64,000 bases of DNA. Origin: Capsulimonas corticalis (lineage in GTDB: Bacteria > Armatimonadota > Armatimonadia > Armatimonadales > Capsulimonadaceae). The notes under the pieces are model-generated. The model was not told the DNA's origin. It worked only from the letters and a program-made list of their open reading frames with translations, and did not search any database. Location: positions 1 to 64,000 of the forward strand of contig NZ_AP025739.1 in the NCBI RefSeq assembly GCF_003574315.2. The letters run 5' to 3'. Positions 27,230-34,083 of this stretch are shown piece by piece; the stretch's first letter is position 1, and each line of letters begins with the position of its first letter. A program made the translations under genes and the position numbers.

Positions 27230-29206
27230 ATGAAATATTCACGTCGAGCCGGTATCTCAACGCTGCTTCTCTCAGTCGCCAGCGCCCTTTTTGCCGCGAA
27301 TCCTTCGCGCGCTCTTACATATAATGTCACCAGTCTCGCGGATGACGGCGGCGCGGGACAGTTGCGAACGGCGATTACCGCCGCGAACGCCAGCGCAGGC
27401 AGCACGATCACATTCCAAAAAGGCCTCTCGGGCAAGATCATTCTCAGCCCCACACTTCAGGCTCTTCCCACGATTACGGTGGGCGCAACGATTCAGGGGC
27501 CAGGCGCATCGCTGATCGCAGTGGATGGAAGCGGGACTTACCGGCCATTCCATATCAACTCCGCCAGCTCCACGGTGACTATCTCGGGCCTTACGATCCA
27601 GAACGGAATGGATTCGGGAGGAACGGGCGGCGCCGGTATCCTCGTGGAGTCAGGCTCCCTGGTTCTCCTCAACTCCACACTGGCGAACAACATTGCAACC
27701 GGCAACGGCGGCGCAATTTTGAATTACGGGACAGCCACCGTCCAAAACTGCACCCTGTCAAAAAACAGTGCTTACAACGGCGGCGGGATCTATAACTACA
27801 CCTACTCCGGCGCCGGAGGGAACACAGCGCTCACGAAATGCGCCCTGACAGGAAATAGCGCCACTATCAACGGAGGCGGTATCTATGACTATACTTACTC
27901 CGGCACGGGCGGCAGAACCTGGCTGACGGGATGCACCCTATCGCGCAATGTGGCGGGCGGCAACGGCGGCGGCGTCTACAATTACACATATTCCGGCAGC
28001 GGCGGGCTCGCCGCCTTTAAGAACTGCGCACTGTCGAATAACAGCAGCGTCTACGGCGCGGGTATTTACAACTACGCCTATTCCGGCTCTGGCGGCGTTT
28101 CCACGCTCAACGACTGCTCATTGTCGGGCAACGCGGCGAGCGGCGCCGGCGGCGGCGTTTACAACTATACCTACGCTGGCAGCGGCGGACGCTCGACATT
28201 GACGGACTGCATCCTTTACGGCGATCCCGGCGGCGAAATATTCGGTTCGATCGCCGCGACATACTGCGACATTCAAGGCGGCCACGTGGGCGCCGGAAAC
28301 ATCAACGTCAATCCGCAGTTCATCAACCCAGGAAGCGGCAACCTGACTCTGAAGTACACCTCTCCGTGCATTGGCGCCGGGACGCCAGTACCGGGAATTA
28401 CCAATGATCTTCCAGGCCAGGCGCGAAAGACGCCACCGGCCATCGGCGCATACGAAGGCGGCAGCGGAATGAGCGGACATAACGTTCTCGCCCTGCAAAA
28501 CGCCTATACGCATTCAGTTGTGTTGTGGACCTTAAACGGCGCAAAATTTACTAATGGGGGGCTGGTGACGACGACACCTCAGGCCGGCTGGAACGTCGTG
28601 GGCGTCGCCGATTTCAACGGCGACGGAATGATCGACCTTCTGTTTCAGAATTCAGCGACTGGCTCATTAGTGGCCTGGTATTTGAATGACCTTGTGGTCA
28701 CCGAAACGGTCGCGTTCCCAACTCCCGCAACCGGCTGGAAAGTCGTTGGAGTTGGCGACTTCAATGGCGACGGCAAACCTGACCTGGCTTTCCAAAATCA
28801 GACGACCAATGCGATCATGGTCCGGTTTATGGATGGAGCGCAAGACATTGGCGGCGGCCCGACGTCAAATCAGACGACCGCAGGATGGAAAGTGGTAGGG
28901 ATCGGAGATTATAACGGCGACGGCGCCTCGGACATTCAATTCCAAAACGGCCCTGCTCTGGTTGTCTGGTACATGCACGGACTGGCTTTTGCCGGAGGAA
29001 GTCGCATGTCCGTCGATGCGCCGGCGAAATCGAATGTGGTCGCGGTGACAAGCCTGTACGGACAGGTGAACCCGGATCTTGTCTTTCAGCAATCCTGGGG
29101 CGGTCCCATTGAGATTTGGGAGATGAATAACATCAGCGTGATTAACAGCGCCAGCAACCCTTCCTTGAATCCAGGAGATGGCTGGATCGTCTCCGGCGCG
29201 AGGTAA
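27230..29206 (+). CDS. Secreted beta-helix surface protein with FG-GAP/VCBS repeats
   Basis: 658 aa, strong GAGGAGGAG ribosome-binding site. Signal peptide (TLLLSVASALFAANPSRA). Residues ~50-400 are a parallel beta-helix typical of polymorphic outer-membrane-like proteins, with five nearly identical repeats of the type GGGIYNYTYSGSGG. The C-terminal ~240 residues carry VCBS/FG-GAP-like repeats with calcium-binding-type loops (ADFNGDGMIDLLFQN, GDFNGDGKPDLAFQN, GDYNGDGASDIQFQN). No catalytic motif. A surface adhesin or glycan-binding role is likely. Confidence 0.85.
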   Translation: MKYSRRAGISTLLLSVASALFAANPSRALTYNVTSLADDGGAGQLRTAITAANASAGSTITFQKGLSGKIILSPTLQALPTITVGATIQGPGASLIAVDGSGTYRPFHINSASSTVTISGLTIQNGMDSGGTGGAGILVESGSLVLLNSTLANNIATGNGGAILNYGTATVQNCTLSKNSAYNGGGIYNYTYSGAGGNTALTKCALTGNSATINGGGIYDYTYSGTGGRTWLTGCTLSRNVAGGNGGGVYNYTYSGSGGLAAFKNCALSNNSSVYGAGIYNYAYSGSGGVSTLNDCSLSGNAASGAGGGVYNYTYAGSGGRSTLTDCILYGDPGGEIFGSIAATYCDIQGGHVGAGNINVNPQFINPGSGNLTLKYTSPCIGAGTPVPGITNDLPGQARKTPPAIGAYEGGSGMSGHNVLALQNAYTHSVVLWTLNGAKFTNGGLVTTTPQAGWNVVGVADFNGDGMIDLLFQNSATGSLVAWYLNDLVVTETVAFPTPATGWKVVGVGDFNGDGKPDLAFQNQTTNAIMVRFMDGAQDIGGGPTSNQTTAGWKVVGIGDYNGDGASDIQFQNGPALVVWYMHGLAFAGGSRMSVDAPAKSNVVAVTSLYGQVNPDLVFQQSWGGPIEIWEMNNISVINSASNPSLNPGDGWIVSGAR

Positions 29207-29253
29207 TACGCCACGCCGCAGGGGTTAGACACGGATCTCGATCGACTTGACGA

Positions 29254-29290
29254 CAAAACGGGCCGGAGCATAATGCTCCGGCCCGTTTTG
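29254..29290 (+). terminator. Intrinsic terminator of the beta-helix gene
   Basis: A 37-nt perfect palindrome centred at 29272 (CAAAACGGGCCGGAGCAT arm) with TTTT in its right arm. It is suited to work in both directions, so it may also end the tRNA-His transcript on the other strand. Confidence 0.9.
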
Positions 29291-29298
29291 CTTCACTC

Positions 29299-29376
29299 TG
29301 GGGCGGCTAATGGGGCTCGAACCCACGACCTCCAGAACCACAATCTGGCGCTCTAACCGACTGAGCTACAACCGCC
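29299..29376 (-). tRNA. tRNA-His (GUG)
   Basis: The minus strand folds as a full cloverleaf. The anticodon arm is CCAGA-TTGTGGT-TCTGG with GTG at the anticodon. The T arm is GTGGG-TTCGAGC-CCCAT. The acceptor has the extra 5' G (G-1) facing C73, the identity mark of tRNA-His. CCA is encoded at 29299-29301. Confidence 0.96.
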
Positions 29377-29390
29377 ATGCGAGAGACCTT

Positions 29391-29419
29391 ATTATACCTA
29401 GCGCATTCCGAACTGTCAA
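29391..29419 (-). promoter_or_regulatory. Promoter of tRNA-His
   Basis: Perfect TTGACA (29414-29419), 17-nt spacer and TATAAT (29391-29396) on the minus strand, 15 nt before the mature 5' end. Confidence 0.9.
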
Positions 29420-29495
29420 TATTTTTTACGGATACGACAATAAAATCCTCGCGAACATCTGCAGAGTAGTATAATATCGAGAAGGAGCAGGCGTA

Positions 29496-29678
29496 ATGAG
29501 CACGGTGCAAAAGCTGACGGAGCGGGGGCTGGTGAAGCCGCCGAAGTTTCTTCCGAACAATATTCAGTATGAGACGATCATGGGCAGCGTGGCCTATGGT
29601 GTGTCGAATGACCTCTCCAATCATTCAAATGTGTATATACGAAGCCAAGAAGAATTACTCTCACTCAGCCTCCCATGA
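29496..29678 (+). pseudogene. Truncated inverted copy of the nucleotidyltransferase 5' end
   Basis: The first 102 bases match the start of the gene at 30642 (minus strand) at 98 positions, including the GSVAYG motif. Similarity fades by about 29620 and the frame then runs into unrelated sequence, ending at 60 codons. AAGGAG and a TATAAT (29470-29475) precede it, unlike the upstream region of the full gene. The catalytic Asp pair is lost, so it is a gene remnant. Confidence 0.85.
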
Positions 29679-29742
29679 AACCGCGTGAGAGGCTCCGAAT
29701 TGCCATTTCCCGACAATGTCCCATCATTTTGCGCGGATCTCC

Positions 29743-30642
29743 TCAATAGCCTGCCTGCGCAATGATGGCTCGGATGCGCCGTAATGCATCGGCGGCGGCG
29801 TCCACATTCACCACGCAGTCGCTCAGGCTGCCGTAGTGATGCTCCAGGCAGTCCAGAAGAAGCTGCTTGATCTTCCCTTCGTCCGGCGCGGGAGGCAGCT
29901 TGCTGTTGGTGTACAGCGTCTCCAGATCCCGCTCCTTGCGTTCAAAGTGCGAAAGGACACCCGCCTGAGTCCACTCGCCTCGCCGGATCGATTTGAGCTG
30001 CTCGCGGTTGCGCTGCAAGTCGATGTCGCCTTCCATCAGAATCTGCTCCACCTCATCGAGCAGACGGACGACATGGTAGGCGTATTTGACATCGTACCCA
30101 AACTCCTCGACCAGCGCCTTCCGCTTGCCGACCGGCGCGTCCTTGCTGTTCATTTTATGGATCTGGCTGTAGGCGTATCCTTTGAACTTATGCCAGGCGC
30201 CTTTGTGCAGAAACAGCCGCCGATTCTCGCGCACCATGTTTCCGATCTGCGTACTGTGCAGCACACAGGTTCGGGGCGTGAAGAGCGAATCGATCATGTT
30301 CGGATTGTTTTCCATGCAGAGCTGGAAGTATTTGACGATGTTGTAAATCGTCAGGTCATATGTCCTCCCCTTGCCTGCCCCTGCGCTCTTGTCGAGCACA
30401 TGATGAATCTGCCACTGCTCGAACCTCTCGATTTGCTGACCGAACCCGGGGATCTCTCCGCTCAGATGAGGAAAGAGAGTCTCCTTCTCGGGGATACAGA
30501 ATCCATAAATGTCGGAATCGGACAAATCATTGGAAGTTCCGTAGGCCACGCTGCCCATAATCGTCTCATACTGAATATTGTGCGGAAGAAACTTCGGAGG
30601 CTTCACCAGCCCCCGCTCCGTCAGCTTTTGCACCGTGCTCAT
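29743..30642 (-). CDS. Predicted nucleotidyltransferase (RlaP/YcgL type)
   Basis: 299 aa. The polymerase-beta-superfamily signature is present: MGSVAYGTSNDLSDSDIYGF, with G-S and the D-x-D metal-binding pair near residues 42-44. The rest is helical (KAYSQIHKMNSK-like segment, KYAYHVVRLLDEVEQIL) as in the RNA-ligase-associated predicted nucleotidyltransferases. The chemical reaction is unknown. It has its own promoter and lies between the tRNA and the endolysin gene, so it could belong to either host or phage. Confidence 0.8.
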   Translation of the reverse strand: MSTVQKLTERGLVKPPKFLPHNIQYETIMGSVAYGTSNDLSDSDIYGFCIPEKETLFPHLSGEIPGFGQQIERFEQWQIHHVLDKSAGAGKGRTYDLTIYNIVKYFQLCMENNPNMIDSLFTPRTCVLHSTQIGNMVRENRRLFLHKGAWHKFKGYAYSQIHKMNSKDAPVGKRKALVEEFGYDVKYAYHVVRLLDEVEQILMEGDIDLQRNREQLKSIRRGEWTQAGVLSHFERKERDLETLYTNSKLPPAPDEGKIKQLLLDCLEHHYGSLSDCVVNVDAAADALRRIRAIIAQAGY

Positions 30643-30724
30643 TCTAGAATCAGGTCCTCACTCGCATCACTCTGTACTTGGGCCTGGCCGGCGGATCAAT
30701 CGCGGGCCAAGCCTGTTACACGAG

Positions 30725-30753
30725 ATTCTACGCCCTGAGAACTTGCCTGTCAA
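30725..30753 (-). promoter_or_regulatory. Promoter of the nucleotidyltransferase gene
   Basis: TTGACA (30748-30753), 17-nt spacer, TAGAAT (30725-30730) on the minus strand, 83 nt before the ATG. Confidence 0.8.
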
Positions 30754-30789
30754 TGCCAGGAGCAAAGCTCGATCGGCCGCCAAAGAATA

Positions 30790-31332
30790 TCACGCCGTCC
30801 GAATGAACGCATACTTCGGGTGGCCGCCCGCAGTATCGTTGATGCCGCGCGTTTGCCGCGCCACTTCCACGCCTTCACGTCCGCCATCCGTGTTCGTATT
30901 GCCCTCAATTGTTTTGAAAACTCCCGACGCCTTATCGTAGGAAGTCACGATTCCCGAATGTGCGTAGCGGCCGAGCTCCGGCTCCCACTTGAGCATCACC
31001 CATCCCGGCGCGAGCTGTTCACGCGCGTCGTCGGCCGAAACCAGCAACCCGTTCGCCTTCGCGTGATCCGCCTGGACCTGGCAGGAGGCCGTAGCGATCA
31101 GTAAGGTCTGTCCATTCACACTCGTGTACGCGGACCACGAGAACATGGCGTAGACGAACGCCATGCACCAGGGATTGCCGGGCGCGCAGTTTGCCGCGAG
31201 CAGAAACCGGTTAACCATGGGGCCTTCGTTCGACCCCAGCGGAACTTCCTTCGTTCCGATATATTGGGTGGCGCGTGCGATGACCGCCTGCTGACGCGCC
31301 GCTTTCTCTGCGGCGCTGATTTGGATGCTCAA
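30790..31332 (-). CDS. Phage endolysin with CHAP domain
   Basis: 180 aa. TTG start with GGGAG at 6 nt; TTGA overlaps the stop of the preceding holin-like gene. CHAP cysteine amidase/peptidase residues are visible: C56 in GNPWCMAFVYAMF, H125 in GRYAHSGIVTSYD, and E143/N145 in TIEGNTN. It would cleave peptidoglycan in lysis. It is the last gene of the minus-strand late cluster, near the left phage end. Confidence 0.88.
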   Translation of the reverse strand: MSIQISAAEKAARQQAVIARATQYIGTKEVPLGSNEGPMVNRFLLAANCAPGNPWCMAFVYAMFSWSAYTSVNGQTLLIATASCQVQADHAKANGLLVSADDAREQLAPGWVMLKWEPELGRYAHSGIVTSYDKASGVFKTIEGNTNTDGGREGVEVARQTRGINDTAGGHPKYAFIRTA

Positions 31333-31583
31333 TTTCCGCTCCCTTCATTCGCATTCTCTTCACTGGATCCCGCCGGCGGATCCTGAGATGTTGGCGAGAG
31401 CACGGGGCTCTTGGCGGCGGCGCCGACAGCAGTGACGACAGAGACGCCAACCAGAGGCCAGTTGACCTTACCGGCTGCTGCGCTCTGAAACGCCGTGACG
31501 GCGGCGGCGGTCACAACCGACGCGATGGCGGTTCGGTTATGGTTCAAAAGGGACTTTAGCCAGCCCCAGAGATTGATTTTCAA
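31329..31583 (-). CDS. Holin-like small membrane protein
   Basis: 84 aa. It opens with an amphipathic KINLWGWLKSLLNHN segment and has hydrophobic stretches at about 20-35 and 42-58 (WPLVGVSVVTAVGAAA), then a polar tail. Size, topology and 4-nt overlap with the endolysin gene fit a holin; there is no sequence-family proof. Confidence 0.65.
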   Translation of the reverse strand: MKINLWGWLKSLLNHNRTAIASVVTAAAVTAFQSAAAGKVNWPLVGVSVVTAVGAAAKSPVLSPTSQDPPAGSSEENANEGSGN

Positions 31584-31608
31584 ATGACTTCTCCTGCTGC
31601 GAACAAAA

Positions 31609-31638
31609 GAAGCTCTGAGGCCATCGCCTCAGAGCTTC
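31609..31638 (-). terminator. Terminator before the holin-like gene
   Basis: A perfect 12-bp stem (31609-31620 with 31627-31638) with a 6-nt loop, followed on the minus strand by CTTTTG. Confidence 0.75.
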
Positions 31639-31662
31639 GAAGAGAATGGATAACGGACTGGG

Positions 31663-31974
31663 TTAGCCCTGCGCGATGACGTTCTGCGCGGCCGCGTTGG
31701 TGTCGTTCTCGATGCCGAGGATCGCGCTCAGGCGGTCGATCTCCGGCTGAAGGTCCGGGCCGGCGCCGCCGGCGTTCGCGATCTTCGTCTCCAGTGCCTG
31801 GAAGGCGGCTTTGACGTCGGCGTTGTTTTTATTCGACACCGCTTCAAGTTCAGCAATCTTGTTCTGAAGGTCGGTCTGGTTAGCCATGATTTGGTTTCCT
31901 ATTCTGGTGGTGAGGATCAGACCTGCCGCCGCCACCGTCAGCAGCAGGAACGATTTGAGAGCGTTCACAATCAA
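31663..31974 (-). CDS. Small membrane-anchored coiled-coil phage protein
   Basis: 103 aa from TTG 31974, whose TTGA overlaps the upstream stop. One transmembrane helix (SFLLLTVAAAGLILTT) is followed by a heptad-like region (DLQNKIAELEAVSNKNNADVKAAFQALETKI). Alternatively translation starts at ATG 31887, giving a soluble 74-aa protein. In the lysis region it may act as an accessory holin/spanin-like factor; not recognised. Confidence 0.6.
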   Translation of the reverse strand: MIVNALKSFLLLTVAAAGLILTTRIGNQIMANQTDLQNKIAELEAVSNKNNADVKAAFQALETKIANAGGAGPDLQPEIDRLSAILGIENDTNAAAQNVIAQG

Positions 31975-32240
31975 TCTCCGGAGTCGCTGTCCTCCTCGTC
32001 GTCGTCATCGTCGGGCACCGCGTCGACCGACGCGGCCGCGCGCAGCGGGCGGCCAAACTGGTTGCTGAGCTTGCCGGTTAAAAATCCGAGCATCAGCGTG
32101 ATCACACCGGCGAAAGTCTGTTCTTTTCCTGATGGCGCGAACATGTAAAAGAACATGGACAAGACAATAAGGCTGACGCTCGCGACGATCATCACGAAAT
32201 GAAGACTGGGGACGGGAGAGGGTTGGTTTTTCGTTTTCAT
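31971..32240 (-). CDS. Small phage membrane protein with acidic tail
   Basis: 89 aa. Two hydrophobic segments (FVMIVASVSLIVLSMFFYMFA and FAGVITLMLGFLTG) and a highly acidic C-terminus (DDDDDEEDSDSGD). The two-helix topology suits a holin or antiholin. Three small membrane proteins lie together here, so which one is the holin is open. Confidence 0.65.
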   Translation of the reverse strand: MKTKNQPSPVPSLHFVMIVASVSLIVLSMFFYMFAPSGKEQTFAGVITLMLGFLTGKLSNQFGRPLRAAASVDAVPDDDDDEEDSDSGD

Positions 32241-32255
32241 ATTTCAAAGTGTCGA

Positions 32256-32285
32256 AAAATAAGCCGCCCCAGAATTGAGGCGGCT
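32256..32285 (-). terminator. Terminator after the BppU-like gene
   Basis: AGCCGCC (32262-32268) pairs with GGCGGCT (32279-32285); the minus strand continues TATTTTT. Confidence 0.7.
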
Positions 32286-32302
32286 GAAAATGCGCGACGC
32301 GG

Positions 32303-32755
32303 TTACGCCAGCGGCAGGACGCTGATCGGGAGATAAGTCGCGTTGGGGAAGGTGATTTCCTTGCCATCCGTCCAGGTGACATGGAACTCGCCGCGCCAAT
32401 CCTGCGCGGTGTCCAGGTCTCCGGACGCCCACGGGTAGGTCACCACGCCGGTCGTGAGGTCGGTCGGCGGCGTTGCGGCTGCATCCACCTTCGGCGTCAG
32501 ATCCATCGGCGCGCCCATGCGGAACATGATCGTCTGCGCGTCGGTCAGATCGACCGGGTTCCCGTCGGCGTCCTGAAGGACAACGATGAGATCCGGGAGC
32601 GTATCCCCAGCCTTAAAGGTCGTCACGCTTTGAGCGCTGACCTTCGTCGGGCATTTGATGGTCGGATGTGATCCGGACGGCGGCGTGAACGGCGCGGCGT
32701 TGTTTGGATCCTGCCCCTCGGCGTTATGTCCTTCCGCCTCGTTTGCTCCTGGCAT
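32303..32755 (-). CDS. BppU N-terminal-like phage baseplate/receptor protein
   Basis: 150 aa. Residues ~45-150 have the strand pattern seen in BppU N-terminal domains of siphophage baseplates: DTLPDLIVVLQDADGNPVDLTDA, FRMG, VTYPWASGDLDTAQDWRGEFHVTW and FPNATYLPISV. These domains anchor receptor-binding proteins to the baseplate. The N-terminal 40 residues are Pro/Asn-rich and probably disordered. Confidence 0.65.
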   Translation of the reverse strand: MPGANEAEGHNAEGQDPNNAAPFTPPSGSHPTIKCPTKVSAQSVTTFKAGDTLPDLIVVLQDADGNPVDLTDAQTIMFRMGAPMDLTPKVDAAATPPTDLTTGVVTYPWASGDLDTAQDWRGEFHVTWTDGKEITFPNATYLPISVLPLA

Positions 32756-32764
32756 GTCGGCCTC

Positions 32765-34081
32765 CTAAAGCGTCGTCAGCGCCGAGGTGTAAGTCCAGAC
32801 GCGCGTCGCGTCCGTCGTGCCGATCTGAGGCGTGAATACCTCAGTCGCATAAAGCGTCGAGCCGATCGAGCCGTCCGTCGTCACGTTGTAGTAGCGTGTC
32901 GTCACAACGCCGGTGAGCAGGTTTTTGTTGGACCGGTAAGCGTGATGATCGGTGCTCGCCGCCAGCGCCTCTTCCTGCTTGCGTGTGAGCCCTCCCGCCT
33001 CCAGTACATCGGCGTCGATTGCGGCGACGATCTGCGCCGCCGTGGGCGGCGTCACCGGAAGACGTGCGAGGAGAGTTGTCGTGCCGGGTGTATCCGCTGA
33101 GCTCCCGCCGTATCCCGTGGGCGGCGTAGTCGGCAGGGTTACCGGTACCGCGCGCTGCTGGTAGTCGGTCGGTGGCGGAAGCCACCAGGCCGGCGCGCTG
33201 GCGTACTGAGCGGCCGTCAGCGGGACCGTGTAGGCGCTGGCCGCAAGCGGGACGCCGGTCGAGATCGTCGCGCCTGCCCACTGGGTTGCATTAGCAGGGA
33301 TCGGCAACGTCTGTCCTGTGTTGTTGAACGACTGAGTGCCGGCGAGAGCGACCGGTGTTGTGACGCTTGAAGCGACTATCGACGGCTGCGTGTTGCTGCT
33401 GAGGATGACCTTTCCGTCCGTGCCCAGATTGGTCACGAGGTTGGTCAAGCCTTTGCCGTACGGACTCAGGCTGAATGTATCGCCCGCCGTCGGCGCATTC
33501 GGGAGCGCCGCCGCCAGCGTCAGCGTGCTGCCCGTCGCCGACCAGGACAGAACATGCGACGCCTTGCCTGCGTTGGGTCCAGTGAGCCACGTCACTTCAT
33601 CGCCGCTGTAAATATCCCCAGCCGTAGTTGACAGATTCGTCGGGATTACCGTCGTTGTGGGCGACGCGCCAACGACCCCAGTGGCAAGGACAATCGCCTT
33701 ATTGGTGCTTGCCGCCGTCGTGTTCGCCGCCACGAGTGTTTGCGGATCGGCCGAGCAGAAAATCACGGGCGGCGTAGAGGCGAAGGTGGAGCCGGCGAGT
33801 ACCGGCGTCAGCGTGATCCACGCCTCGCCCTTCGCGGCGGCGTCGTAGACCACACCGCTGTTACTGCCGGCAAAGTGCGCGACGGCGCCAGGTGAGGCAA
33901 TGGCGTTTCCATCCATGTCCGTAACTGACGCCACGGAGATCGACGTCGGGGTTCGCCTGGTTCCGGTGTCGTCTATGATGGTAGGGCCAGGGTATAGCAC
34001 AGGCGCGCCCAGCGCGATGGCGCTCACGCAGAGCGAGCACAGGACCGACAGAGACGTGACGATACGTTTCATGGATCGCAT
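32765..34081 (-). CDS. Fibre-region phage protein with signal peptide
   Basis: 438 aa from ATG 34081 (ATG 34072 also possible). It begins with a clear signal peptide (MKRIVTSLSVLCSLCVSAIALGA), unexpected for a virion protein. The body is Thr/Ala/Ser-rich with beta-like repeats. The segment QIVAAIDADVLEAGGLTRKQEEALAA and the tail TTRYYNVTTDGSIG resemble phage tail-fibre-associated sequences. Its stop is 9 nt before the BppU-like ATG. Function unknown; an exported adhesin or fibre is possible. Confidence 0.65.
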   Translation of the reverse strand: MRSMKRIVTSLSVLCSLCVSAIALGAPVLYPGPTIIDDTGTRRTPTSISVASVTDMDGNAIASPGAVAHFAGSNSGVVYDAAAKGEAWITLTPVLAGSTFASTPPVIFCSADPQTLVAANTTAASTNKAIVLATGVVGASPTTTVIPTNLSTTAGDIYSGDEVTWLTGPNAGKASHVLSWSATGSTLTLAAALPNAPTAGDTFSLSPYGKGLTNLVTNLGTDGKVILSSNTQPSIVASSVTTPVALAGTQSFNNTGQTLPIPANATQWAGATISTGVPLAASAYTVPLTAAQYASAPAWWLPPPTDYQQRAVPVTLPTTPPTGYGGSSADTPGTTTLLARLPVTPPTAAQIVAAIDADVLEAGGLTRKQEEALAASTDHHAYRSNKNLLTGVVTTRYYNVTTDGSIGSTLYATEVFTPQIGTTDATRVWTYTSALTTL

Positions 34082-34083
34082 AA

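Noticed and set aside
27770-28200. Regular repeats as a CRISPR array
   Set aside because: They are in-frame coding repeats (GGGIYNYTYSGSGG type) of a beta-helix protein.
29299-29376. tRNA-His as the phage attachment site
   Set aside because: Phage usually insert at the tRNA 3' end, which here faces the host beta-helix gene; the phage lies on the 5' side, and no integrase or repeated tRNA end is visible.
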